13,796 bases of DNA from Phascolarctobacterium sp. Its GTDB lineage: Bacteria > Bacillota > Negativicutes > Acidaminococcales > Acidaminococcaceae. Shown piece by piece: positions 6,375-13,166 of the stretch. The position numbers and the translations under genes are program-made. Position 1 is the first letter of the stretch. The number at the start of each line of letters is the position of its first letter. The notes beneath the pieces are model-generated. The model searched no databases. It had not been told where the DNA came from and worked only from the letters and a program-made list of their open reading frames with translations. The DNA lies in assembly GCA_022718015.1 (NCBI GenBank), contig JAIHZV010000008.1, forward strand, positions 1 through 13,796. The letters run 5' to 3'.

Positions 6375-7878
6375 GAAAATGCTCAAAAAAGCCGAAGTAA
6401 TTCTGGCTGCTGGCGGCGAAAAACGTGTTGCTAAACAACATGAATCCGGCAAACTGACTGCTCGTGAAAGAATCGCTGCTCTCCTTGACGAAGGTTCCTT
6501 CGTAGAACTCGACCGTTTTGTACGTCATCGTTGCTACAACTTCGGTCAAGAAAAGAAAGAACTGCCTGGTGAAGGCGTAACCACTGGTTACGGCACCATC
6601 GATGGCCGTCTGGTTTATGTATTCGCACAAGACTTCACCGTTGAAGGTGGTTCCCTGGGCGAAATGCATGCTGCTAAAATCGTTAAAGTACAACGCTTGG
6701 CACTGAAAATGGGTGCTCCGCTGGTTGGCCTGAACGATTCCGGCGGTGCTCGTATCCAAGAAGCTATCGACGCTCTGGCTGGCTATGGTAAAATCTTCTT
6801 CGAGAACACCATTGCTTCCGGTGTTGTACCGCAGATCTCTGCAATCATGGGTCCTTCCGCTGGCGGCGCTGTATACAGCCCGGCACTGACCGACTTCATC
6901 TACATGGTAAAGAACACTTCCAAAATGTTCATTACCGGTCCTGCAGTAGTTAAATCCGTTACCGGTGAAGATGTAACCCAAGAACAACTGGGTGGCGCTA
7001 TGACCCACAACAGCACTTCTGGTGTTGCTCACTTCGCTGCTGAAAACGACGAAGACTGCCTGCAACAAATCCGTTACCTGCTCTCCTTCCTGCCTTCCAA
7101 CAACGTTGAAGGTGCTCCGATCGTAGAGACTGGTGATGACCCGATGCGTACCGACGACAGCCTGAACACTCTGCTGCCGGACAACTCTAACCAAGCTTAC
7201 GATATGTATGATGTAATCAGATCTATCGTAGATAACGGCGAATTCTATGAAAACCAAAAATACTGGGCAACCAACATCATCACTTGCTTCGCTCGTATGG
7301 ATGGTCAAACCGTAGGTATCATTGCTAACCAACCGAAAGTTATGGCTGGCTGCCTGGATATCAACGCTTCCGATAAATCCGCTCGTTTCATCCGCTTCTG
7401 CGACGCTTTCGGTATTCCTCTGCTGAACCTGGTTGACGTTCCGGGCTTCCTGCCTGGCTGCAACCAAGAGTACGGCGGTATCATCCGTCACGGCGCTAAG
7501 ATGCTGTATGCTTACTCCGAAGCAACTGTTCCTAAAATCACTCTGGTAACCCGTAAAGCTTACGGCGGTTCCTACCTGGCAATGTGCTCTCAAGATCTGG
7601 GCGCTGACCAAGTTATCGCATGGCCGACCGCTGAAATCGCAGTTATGGGTCCTGCTGGTGCTGCTAACATCATTTTCCGTAAAGATCCTGATGTTGAAGC
7701 TAAAACTAAAGAGTACATCGACAACTTCGCTACTCCGTACCAAGCAGCAATGCGCGGCATGGTTGACATGGTTATCGAACCGAAAAATACTCGTCCCACC
7801 ATCATCAACGCTCTGCAAATGCTGGAAAGCAAACGCGAAACCCGTCCGGCAAAACGCCACGGCAACATTCCTTTGTAA
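6352..7878 (+). CDS. mmdA: Methylmalonyl-CoA decarboxylase, alpha (carboxyltransferase) subunit
   Basis: A 508-aa carboxyltransferase of the crotonase fold. It transfers the carboxyl group of (S)-methylmalonyl-CoA to the biotin on the gamma subunit, the first step of the sodium-pumping decarboxylase. It is cytoplasmic but docks on the membrane subunits. Two halves are seen: the N-terminal acyl-CoA half with LNDSGGARIQEA (127-138) and MGPSAGGAVYSPALTDF (156-172), and the C-terminal half with VDVPGFLPG, TRKAYGGSYLAM and AEIAVMGPAGAANI. The length matches the family. The likely start is TTG at 6352, eight bases after GGAGG (6339-6343); the next in-frame ATG would remove nine residues and has no ribosome binding site. 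PccB-type carboxylase subunits look alike; the three pump genes downstream settle the assignment. Confidence 0.93.
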   Translation: MSTQEKIEKMLKKAEVILAAGGEKRVAKQHESGKLTARERIAALLDEGSFVELDRFVRHRCYNFGQEKKELPGEGVTTGYGTIDGRLVYVFAQDFTVEGGSLGEMHAAKIVKVQRLALKMGAPLVGLNDSGGARIQEAIDALAGYGKIFFENTIASGVVPQISAIMGPSAGGAVYSPALTDFIYMVKNTSKMFITGPAVVKSVTGEDVTQEQLGGAMTHNSTSGVAHFAAENDEDCLQQIRYLLSFLPSNNVEGAPIVETGDDPMRTDDSLNTLLPDNSNQAYDMYDVIRSIVDNGEFYENQKYWATNIITCFARMDGQTVGIIANQPKVMAGCLDINASDKSARFIRFCDAFGIPLLNLVDVPGFLPGCNQEYGGIIRHGAKMLYAYSEATVPKITLVTRKAYGGSYLAMCSQDLGADQVIAWPTAEIAVMGPAGAANIIFRKDPDVEAKTKEYIDNFATPYQAAMRGMVDMVIEPKNTRPTIINALQMLESKRETRPAKRHGNIPL

Positions 7879-7938
7879 TTCACAAGCAATTGCTTAGTGC
7901 TTAAACAACCTATTTTAAGATAAGATGAGGTGAAATAA

Positions 7939-8289
7939 ATGGGTCCTGTTACTACTAATCCTTGGTTGATTGCTTTAATCAATATGACCATCGTATTCGG
8001 CGTACTGATCGCTTTGGGCGTATTAATGAACTTACTCCAAGTTATCGATCCGACTAAAAAAAAAGTTGCTAAACCGGCAGTAGCTCCTACCCCGGCAGCA
8101 GCTCCTGTTGCAGCTCCGGCTGCAGCTGTACAAGATGACAGCGAAATCATCGCTGTTATCGCTGCAGCAGTAGCAGCATGCGGCGTTAGCGCAGACCAAA
8201 TCGCTTGCGTTCGTCGTGTTGATGCTAAATCTGCATGGACTGTAAGTGGTCGTGTTGAAGCTATTAGCGTTCGTAAAGAATGCTTCTAA
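7939..8289 (+). CDS. mmdD: Methylmalonyl-CoA decarboxylase, delta subunit
   Basis: A 116-aa small membrane anchor of the OadG/MmdD family that joins the alpha and gamma subunits to the beta pump. A single transmembrane helix spans about residues 10-32 (WLIALINMTIVFGVLIALGV). It is followed by a flexible Ala/Pro/Val linker at about 43-67 and a C-terminal domain with VIAAAVAACG, ending in an aromatic-containing tail (SAWTVSGRVEAI). This layout (helix, linker, small soluble domain) is that of Veillonella and Propionigenium delta subunits. GAGGTG at 7927-7932 precedes the ATG by six bases. It lies 60 bases after mmdA and 56 before the biotin-carrier gene. No separate epsilon subunit gene is seen. 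Confidence 0.88.
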   Translation: MGPVTTNPWLIALINMTIVFGVLIALGVLMNLLQVIDPTKKKVAKPAVAPTPAAAPVAAPAAAVQDDSEIIAVIAAAVAACGVSADQIACVRRVDAKSAWTVSGRVEAISVRKECF

Positions 8290-8345
8290 TGCATTATAGT
8301 TTGCAATTTTAATTAAAAAACGAGATTTTAAGGAGGATTATATCC

Positions 8346-8732
8346 ATGAAAAAGTATACTATCACCGTAAATGGTACCGCATACGAAGTTGAAGTTGAAG
8401 AAGCAGGCGTTGTTGCTTCCGCTCCGAAAGCTGCTGCTCCGAAAGCTGCTGCTCCGGCTCCGGCTCCGAAAGCTGCTGCTCCGGCTCCGGCTCCGAAAGC
8501 TGCTGCTCCGGTTGCTGCTGGTGCAACCACCGTTTCCGCTCCTATGCCGGGCAAAGTTCTGTCCGTTAACGTAAAAGCTGGCGACGCTGTTAAATCTGGC
8601 GACGTTCTGCTGATTCTGGAAGCTATGAAAATGCAAAACGAAATCATGGCTCCGGCTGACGGCACCGTTTCCGACGTTCGCGTTTCCGCAGGCCAAACCG
8701 TTGCTACTGGCGACGTTATGGTAGTTCTCTAA
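8346..8732 (+). CDS. mmdC: Methylmalonyl-CoA decarboxylase, gamma (biotin carrier) subunit
   Basis: A 128-aa biotin carrier protein. The N-terminal strand segment (1-22) likely docks to its partners. An Ala/Pro/Lys linker covers about 24-60. A biotinyl domain (about 61-128) contains the biotinylation motif EAMKM with Lys95 as the attachment site, and SAPMPGKV before it. The carboxyl-biotin swings from the alpha subunit to the beta pump. AAGGAGG lies about ten bases upstream of the ATG. The linker is built from a perfect 27-base tandem repeat. Similar carriers serve oxaloacetate and glutaconyl-CoA decarboxylases; the operon gives the specificity. Confidence 0.93.
   Translation: MKKYTITVNGTAYEVEVEEAGVVASAPKAAAPKAAAPAPAPKAAAPAPAPKAAAPVAAGATTVSAPMPGKVLSVNVKAGDAVKSGDVLLILEAMKMQNEIMAPADGTVSDVRVSAGQTVATGDVMVVL
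8424..8507 (+). repeat. 27-bp tandem repeat in the biotin-carrier linker
   Basis: A 27-base unit starting CCGAAAGCTGCTGCT occurs perfectly at 8439-8465 and 8466-8492. A 15-base partial unit lies before it (8424-8438) and another after it (8493-8507). It encodes PKAAAPAPA repeats. As the unit is a multiple of three, slippage would change linker length without breaking the frame. Confidence 0.9.
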
Positions 8733-8734
8733 TT

Positions 8735-8767
8735 CTTACTCGATAGTTCGCAGTATCAGTAAGTTTT
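8735..8767 (+). terminator. Partial terminator between gamma and beta subunit genes
   Basis: CTTACT at 8735-8740 and GATA at 8742-8745 pair with TATC at 8754-8757 and AGTAAG at 8758-8763, giving ten base pairs with one bulged C. The loop is GTTCGCAG. Four T residues follow (8764-8767). The short T-run suggests a leaky intrinsic terminator starting only three bases after the mmdC stop codon. Confidence 0.45.
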
Positions 8768-8784
8768 AAAATACCCTTGATCTT

Positions 8785-8814
8785 TGGAGGGGGCTTTTCG
8801 CAGAGCCCCTTCCA
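8785..8814 (+). other. GC-rich hairpin ahead of mmdB
   Basis: TGGAGGGGGC at 8785-8794 pairs with GCCCCTTCCA at 8805-8814 (ten pairs, one G-T wobble) around a ten-base loop. There is no T-run after it, and the mmdB ribosome binding site starts 14 bases later. It hides a false GGAGGGGG ribosome binding site and may protect the 5' end of a processed mmdB message. Confidence 0.55.
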
Positions 8815-8840
8815 CAAATTGAAAATTGGGAGGATATTAA

Positions 8841-9971
8841 ATGGAAGCATTTCTCGTTGCTTTGTCTTCCGTATGGGCAGATTCCGGTTTCTCCGCACTG
8901 ACTAGCGGTCACGTAATCATGATCGTTGTAGGTCTGGTTCTGCTTTATATGGCTATTGGTAAAGGTTTCGAACCTTTGCTGCTTTCCCCGATCGCATTCG
9001 GCTGTATTCTGGCTAACATTCCTAAAAACGGTTTCGAAGAACCGGGTGTTATGTCCGTTATCATGTATGGTATTCACCACGAAGTATTCCCGCCGTTGAT
9101 TTTCTTGGGCGTAGGCGCTATGACCGACTTTGGTCCTCTGCTGGCTAACCCGAAAACCCTGCTCCTGGGCGCTGCTGCACAGGGCGGTGTATTCGTAGCT
9201 CTGCTGGGCGCTATGCTGCTTGGTTTCTCCGTACAAGAAGCTGCTGCTATCGGCATCATCGGTGGTGCTGACGGCCCGACTTCCATCTACCTGGCTGCTA
9301 AAATGGCTCCTCAGCTGTTAGGCGCAATCGCAGTTGCTGCTTACTCCTACATGTCTCTGGTTCCGCTGATTCAGCCGCCCATCATGAAACTGTTCACCAC
9401 TGAAGCAGATCGTAAAATCGTTATGCAACAGCTGCGTCCGGTTTCTCACTTTGAAAAGGTTGCTTTCCCGATCATGTGCACCATCGTTATTTCTTTGCTG
9501 TTACCTTCTGTAACCGCTCTGATTGGTATGCTGATGCTGGGTAACCTGTTCAAAGAAGCAGGCTGCCTGGATCGTCTGTCCGACACCGCACAAAACGCTC
9601 TGATGAACACTGTAACCATCATGCTGGCTACCGGTACTGGTCTGACCATGAGCGCTGATTCCTTCCTGAACGCAAAAACCCTGCTGATCATCGTACTCGG
9701 CTTGGTTGCTTTCGTTGCAGGTACTGCTCTCGGCGTTATCTTCGGTAAGCTGATGTGCATGGTAGACGGTGGCCAAACCAACCCGTTGATTGGTTCCGCT
9801 GGCGTTTCCGCAGTTCCTATGGCTGCTCGTGTATCTCAAAAAGTTGGCCAACAAGCTAACCCGGCTAACTTCCTGCTGATGCACGCTATGGGGCCTAACG
9901 TAGCAGGCGTTATCGGTACTGCAGTTGCTGCAGGTACCATGCTGGCTATGATCGGTCCTGTTGGCAAATAA
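8841..9971 (+). CDS. mmdB: Methylmalonyl-CoA decarboxylase, beta subunit (Na+ pump)
   Basis: A 376-aa integral membrane protein of the OadB/MmdB/GcdB family. It decarboxylates carboxybiotin on the gamma subunit and exports Na+ across the cytoplasmic membrane, which is the energy-conserving step. Hydrophobic segments cover most of the chain, including about 23-40, 45-60, 82-98, 105-128, 160-180, 207-235 and 280-302. The hallmark IGIIGGADGPTS carries Asp144. Asn314, Ser323 and Arg330 lie in NPLIGSAGVSAVPMAAR. The distances Asp144-Asn314 (170), Asn314-Ser323 (9) and Ser323-Arg330 (7) equal those between D203, N373, S382 and R389 of Klebsiella OadB, the residues implicated in Na+ and proton binding. 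GGGAGG at 8828-8833 precedes the start by seven bases. It is the last gene before a strong terminator. Confidence 0.93.
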   Translation: MEAFLVALSSVWADSGFSALTSGHVIMIVVGLVLLYMAIGKGFEPLLLSPIAFGCILANIPKNGFEEPGVMSVIMYGIHHEVFPPLIFLGVGAMTDFGPLLANPKTLLLGAAAQGGVFVALLGAMLLGFSVQEAAAIGIIGGADGPTSIYLAAKMAPQLLGAIAVAAYSYMSLVPLIQPPIMKLFTTEADRKIVMQQLRPVSHFEKVAFPIMCTIVISLLLPSVTALIGMLMLGNLFKEAGCLDRLSDTAQNALMNTVTIMLATGTGLTMSADSFLNAKTLLIIVLGLVAFVAGTALGVIFGKLMCMVDGGQTNPLIGSAGVSAVPMAARVSQKVGQQANPANFLLMHAMGPNVAGVIGTAVAAGTMLAMIGPVGK

Positions 9972-9986
9972 TCATTAGCTAACTTC

Positions 9987-10017
9987 AAGAGCTCACACTT
10001 AGTGTGAGCTCTTTTTT
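9987..10017 (+). terminator. Strong intrinsic terminator closing the operon
   Basis: A perfect 12-bp stem, AAGAGCTCACAC at 9987-9998 with GTGTGAGCTCTT at 10002-10013, has a TTA loop and a run of six T at 10012-10017. It lies 15 bases after the mmdB stop codon. The reverse strand also has A residues ahead of the stem, but no gene approaches from that side. Confidence 0.93.
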
Positions 10018-10060
10018 CATGCTTAAAACGTGAAATCTGCGCAAATTTTTTCTGCACCCT

Positions 10061-10089
10061 GTCGCATGGTCATAAATTTATAGTATAAT
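10061..10089 (+). promoter_or_regulatory. Promoter of the ABC transporter / flavodiiron unit
   Basis: A perfect TATAAT at 10084-10089 with a weak -35 (GTCGCA, 10061-10066) at 17 bases. It is just downstream of the operon terminator and 58 bases ahead of the next start codon. The weak -35 suggests low or activator-dependent use. The -10 lies inside the inverted repeat at 10077-10131. Confidence 0.55.
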
Positions 10090-10131
10090 AAAGCTTAGCT
10101 AGACTTTTAGCCATGCTTTATTATCTATAAA
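10077..10131. repeat. Long interrupted inverted repeat over the -10 region
   Basis: The left arm, TTTATAG at 10077-10083 plus ATAATAAAGC at 10085-10094, is matched inversely by GCTTTATTAT at 10115-10124 plus CTATAAA at 10125-10131. This is 17 pairs with one unpaired T in the left arm and a 20-base centre. The left arm contains the TATAAT box and the right arm ends at the AAGGAG ribosome binding site. It could be an operator pair. Confidence 0.65.
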
Positions 10132-10146
10132 AGGAGTCTATAGTTA

Positions 10147-11871
10147 ATGCAGAAATTTACTTTATCCAGACAGTTTTTCCAGGACGTCTGGTATTTGACG
10201 AAAAGCTATTGGCAGTCGGAGGAAAAGAAAAAGGCCTTTTGGCTGCTGACCTGTATAATAGCTCTGACTCTTGGCATTGTCTTTATGCTGGTGCAGCTGA
10301 ACACTTGGAATAACAGCTTCTACAGTGCTTTGCAGAATTATGATGCTGAGAAGATTTCCTCGGAGCTTATTCATTTTTCCTGGCTGGCAGCAATCTATAT
10401 TATTCTTGCTGTGTATTCTTATTATTTGCAGCAGACCTTGATTTTGCATTGGCGTCGTTGGCTGACGACACGCTTCATTGACATTTGGCTGCAGAACAAG
10501 ACATATTATAATCTGCAGATGTTCGGTAAGGACACGGATAACCCTGACCAGCGTATCAGTGAGGATGTGCGTCAGTTTGTGGAGATGACTCTCGGCTTTG
10601 CTATCGGCATTTTAAAGTCGCTCTGTACCTTCATATCTTTTGTCTTTATTCTTTACCAGCTTTCCGGACCGCTGAGCTTCAGCTTCATGGGCAAGACCTG
10701 GACGATTCATGGCTACATGCTGTGGGCGTCGCTGTTATATTCTATTCTGGGCACCTATATTACGCATGTCGTAGGCCGCAAGCTGGTGAAGCTGAATTTC
10801 ATTCAGCAGCGCTATGAGGCTGATTTTCGTTTCAGTATGATTCGTTTGCGTGAAAGTGCGGAGAGTGTTGCCTTTTATCGTGGTGAAGCGCAGGAGGGCA
10901 AGGTTTTCAAGAATCGTTTTAAGCTGCTGCTGGATAACTTTTGGCAGCTTGTTAATAAACAGAAGCAGCTTGTGTTTCTGAATTCCGGTTATTCGCAGAT
11001 TGCGATAATTTTTCCGTTTGTGGTAGCAATGAACCGTTATTTGGCTAAGGAGGTTTCACTCGGTGGTCTGATGCAGGTTGCCAGTGCCTTTGGCCGCGTG
11101 CAGGATTCGCTTTCGTACTTTGTGGATATGTACAGCAGCATTGCTCAGTGGCAGGCTGTTGTTATGCGTCTTACATATTTCGGCAGACATATGCATGAGG
11201 TGTCGCAGCAGGCGGAGCAGTTCCATGTGGAGCGCTTTGCTACATCTGAGGCAGTCAGTGTAGAGCAGATGCAGGTTAACCTGCCTGACGATACAGTGCT
11301 TTTGCAGGATATTAGCTTTACCCTGCAGCCGGGGCATAATGTGCTTATCAAGGGCGTGAGCGGCAGCGGCAAGAGTACACTGCTGCGTGCGCTGGCAGGT
11401 ATCTGGCCCTTTGTTACCGGCAAAATCAACCTGCCTAAGACGGAAGAGCTGATGTTTATTCCGCAAAAGCCCTATATACCGCTTGGCTCTTTGCGTGAAG
11501 CGCTGCTTTATCCGGGCAAGAAGGCGCTGTCTGATGAGGAGCTTTTGCATCTGCTTGATTTGTGTCAGATTGGATATCTGCGTGACAAGCTTGACTTCGT
11601 TGCTGATTGGAGCCATGTGCTTTCCGTGGGTGAGCAGCAGCGTCTGGCGTTCGTGCGTGCGCATATTCAGGAGCCGAAATGGCTGTTTCTCGATGAAGCA
11701 ACGTCCGCACTTGATGAGGATACCGAGGCGGCGATGTATGCCTTGCTGGCAGAGCGTCTGCGGCAGACAACCTTGGTCAGCATAGGTCATCGCAGTACCT
11801 TGAATAAATATCACGAGCTGATGCTTGTTATTGATAAGCAGACGAAGAGTGTAAGACTAACAAAAATTTAA
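10147..11871 (+). CDS. ABC transporter, fused permease/ATPase, SbmA/BacA-YddA type
   Basis: A 574-aa half-transporter that should form a homodimer. The N-terminal membrane domain has helices near 31-51, 75-97, 149-171, 190-210 and 281-300, and the segment NPDQRISEDV (132-141) typical of the SbmA/BacA, YddA and peroxisomal ABCD group. The ATPase domain has Walker A GVSGSGKST (403-411), Q-loop Gln440, signature LSVGEQQ (492-498), Walker B WLFLDE (512-517), D-loop SALD and switch His548, all intact. Mycobacterial Rv1819c, with the same fused layout, imports vitamin B12 and hydrophilic peptides; substrate here is unknown. AAGGAG lies ten bases before the ATG. Codons differ from the operon upstream (CAG and GAG frequent), so expression is probably much lower. 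The next gene starts 11 bases after the stop. Confidence 0.85.
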   Translation: MQKFTLSRQFFQDVWYLTKSYWQSEEKKKAFWLLTCIIALTLGIVFMLVQLNTWNNSFYSALQNYDAEKISSELIHFSWLAAIYIILAVYSYYLQQTLILHWRRWLTTRFIDIWLQNKTYYNLQMFGKDTDNPDQRISEDVRQFVEMTLGFAIGILKSLCTFISFVFILYQLSGPLSFSFMGKTWTIHGYMLWASLLYSILGTYITHVVGRKLVKLNFIQQRYEADFRFSMIRLRESAESVAFYRGEAQEGKVFKNRFKLLLDNFWQLVNKQKQLVFLNSGYSQIAIIFPFVVAMNRYLAKEVSLGGLMQVASAFGRVQDSLSYFVDMYSSIAQWQAVVMRLTYFGRHMHEVSQQAEQFHVERFATSEAVSVEQMQVNLPDDTVLLQDISFTLQPGHNVLIKGVSGSGKSTLLRALAGIWPFVTGKINLPKTEELMFIPQKPYIPLGSLREALLYPGKKALSDEELLHLLDLCQIGYLRDKLDFVADWSHVLSVGEQQRLAFVRAHIQEPKWLFLDEATSALDEDTEAAMYALLAERLRQTTLVSIGHRSTLNKYHELMLVIDKQTKSVRLTKI

Positions 11872-11882
11872 GGAGGGTTATT

Positions 11883-13061
11883 ATGCAGCCATTGCAAATT
11901 GTTGAAAATATTTATGATGTAGGTGTACAGGATTGGGCGGTACGTGATTTCCACGGCTATAAGACGGAGCGTGGTGCGACCTACAATTCGTATTTGATTA
12001 TGGACGAAAAAATTACGCTGATTGACACCGTGAAGGCTCCGTTTACCGAAGAGCTGCTGCGCAACATCAGTAAGGTTACGCCGCTGGAAAGCATTGAATG
12101 TATAGTTATTAACCACGTGGAGCCTGACCATTCCGGTGCTATGCCTGCCTTGGCGAAGGCTTGTCCGAAGGCGAAGTTTTATATCACGATGCAGGGCAAA
12201 AATGAAGCAATTCAGCATTATGGTGATATCTTCGATTTTGAGGTTGTGAAGGACGGCGCGACGCTGAATATCGGCAAGCGCACGCTGACCTTTGCTTCTA
12301 TGGCTATGCTGCACTGGCCTGACAGCATGGCGACCTACAGTGCTTATGACCGCATTCTGTTCTCTAATGATGCCTTTGGCCAGCATTATGCGACCAGCAA
12401 GCGCTTCGATTATGATGTAGATTATGGCGAGCTTTTCTATGAAGCACGCAAATATTTTGCTAATATTCTTTGGCCCTATGCGAAGCTGATTGAGCGTGCC
12501 TTCATGAAGCTGAGCGCACTGGACTTTACGATGATTGCTCCGTCGCATGGCGTTATCTGGAAGCGTTATATCCCCGAAATTCTCAAGGCTTATCTTGATT
12601 GGGGCAAGGGCGTGCAGGACGGCAGCCTCGTTATTGCCTACGACAGCATGTGGGGCGGAACAGAGAAGCTGGCGCGGGCGATAGCACGCGGCGCTGCCAA
12701 TGCAGGCGTTGTTGTTAAAATGTTCAAAATGGGTGCTACCCCTAACAGCACGGTTGCAGCTGAGCTTTTCACTGCCTCCGGTTTTTTGGCAGGCTCTTCA
12801 ACGCTGAATTGCAGCATGCTGCCGAATATGGGCTCGTTGCTGATTTATCTTAAGGGCCTTGGCGCTAAGGGGAAAAAGGCTGCAGCCTTCGGTACCTTCG
12901 GCTGGGGCGGCGGTGCGCAAAAGGATATGGAGGAGCTGCTTGAAAAAAGCTGCTTTGATGCAGTAGAGCCTGGCTTTAACTGCAAATGGACGCCGCAGGA
13001 GGCTGATTTGGAGAAGGCTGAGCAGTACGGCTATGATTTTGCTCTGAGTCTGAAAAAATAA
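11883..13061 (+). CDS. fprA: A-type flavodiiron protein (FprA family)
   Basis: A 392-aa cytoplasmic flavodiiron protein that reduces O2 to water and/or NO to N2O, protecting anaerobes during exposure to air or nitrosative stress. The N-terminal metallo-beta-lactamase-like domain (about 1-245) has the diiron ligands His78, Glu80 and Asp82 in NHVEPDHSG, His144 in LHWPDS, Asp163 in SNDAFGQH and His222 in APSHG: the full set. The C-terminal flavodoxin domain (about 248-390) opens with the FMN phosphate loop YDSMWGGTEK and has FGTFGWGGG later. There is no rubredoxin or flavin-reductase extension, so it needs an external electron donor such as rubredoxin. AGGAGGG overlaps the stop of the ABC gene, implying one transcript and likely coupling. 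The choice between O2 and NO as main substrate cannot be read from the sequence. Confidence 0.93.
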   Translation: MQPLQIVENIYDVGVQDWAVRDFHGYKTERGATYNSYLIMDEKITLIDTVKAPFTEELLRNISKVTPLESIECIVINHVEPDHSGAMPALAKACPKAKFYITMQGKNEAIQHYGDIFDFEVVKDGATLNIGKRTLTFASMAMLHWPDSMATYSAYDRILFSNDAFGQHYATSKRFDYDVDYGELFYEARKYFANILWPYAKLIERAFMKLSALDFTMIAPSHGVIWKRYIPEILKAYLDWGKGVQDGSLVIAYDSMWGGTEKLARAIARGAANAGVVVKMFKMGATPNSTVAAELFTASGFLAGSSTLNCSMLPNMGSLLIYLKGLGAKGKKAAAFGTFGWGGGAQKDMEELLEKSCFDAVEPGFNCKWTPQEADLEKAEQYGYDFALSLKK

Positions 13062-13128
13062 TTTGTAACTTTTGTGTAAAAAGAGAAATGTTTTTAATAT
13101 TCATCGTGCATTATTAGACAGAATGATG

Positions 13129-13134
13129 TATAAT
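13129..13134 (+). promoter_or_regulatory. -10 element before the small YbjN-like gene
   Basis: A perfect TATAAT lies 32 bases before the second ATG of the next gene. No good -35 is seen at 16-18 bases (the best, GTGCAT at 13106-13111, is poor). The 105-base spacer after the flavodiiron gene has no clear terminator, so some read-through is possible. Confidence 0.4.
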
Positions 13135-13166
13135 AGACTTATCAAGGATGAAAGCGAGGTCTTATG

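Noticed and set aside
6262..7860. 532-codon minus-strand frame opposite mmdA
   Set aside because: Same cause; the sense strand has an unmistakable family protein.
13164..13166. First of two adjacent ATGs as start of the small YbjN-like protein
   Set aside because: Three bases from GAGGT is too close; the second ATG at six bases fits better.
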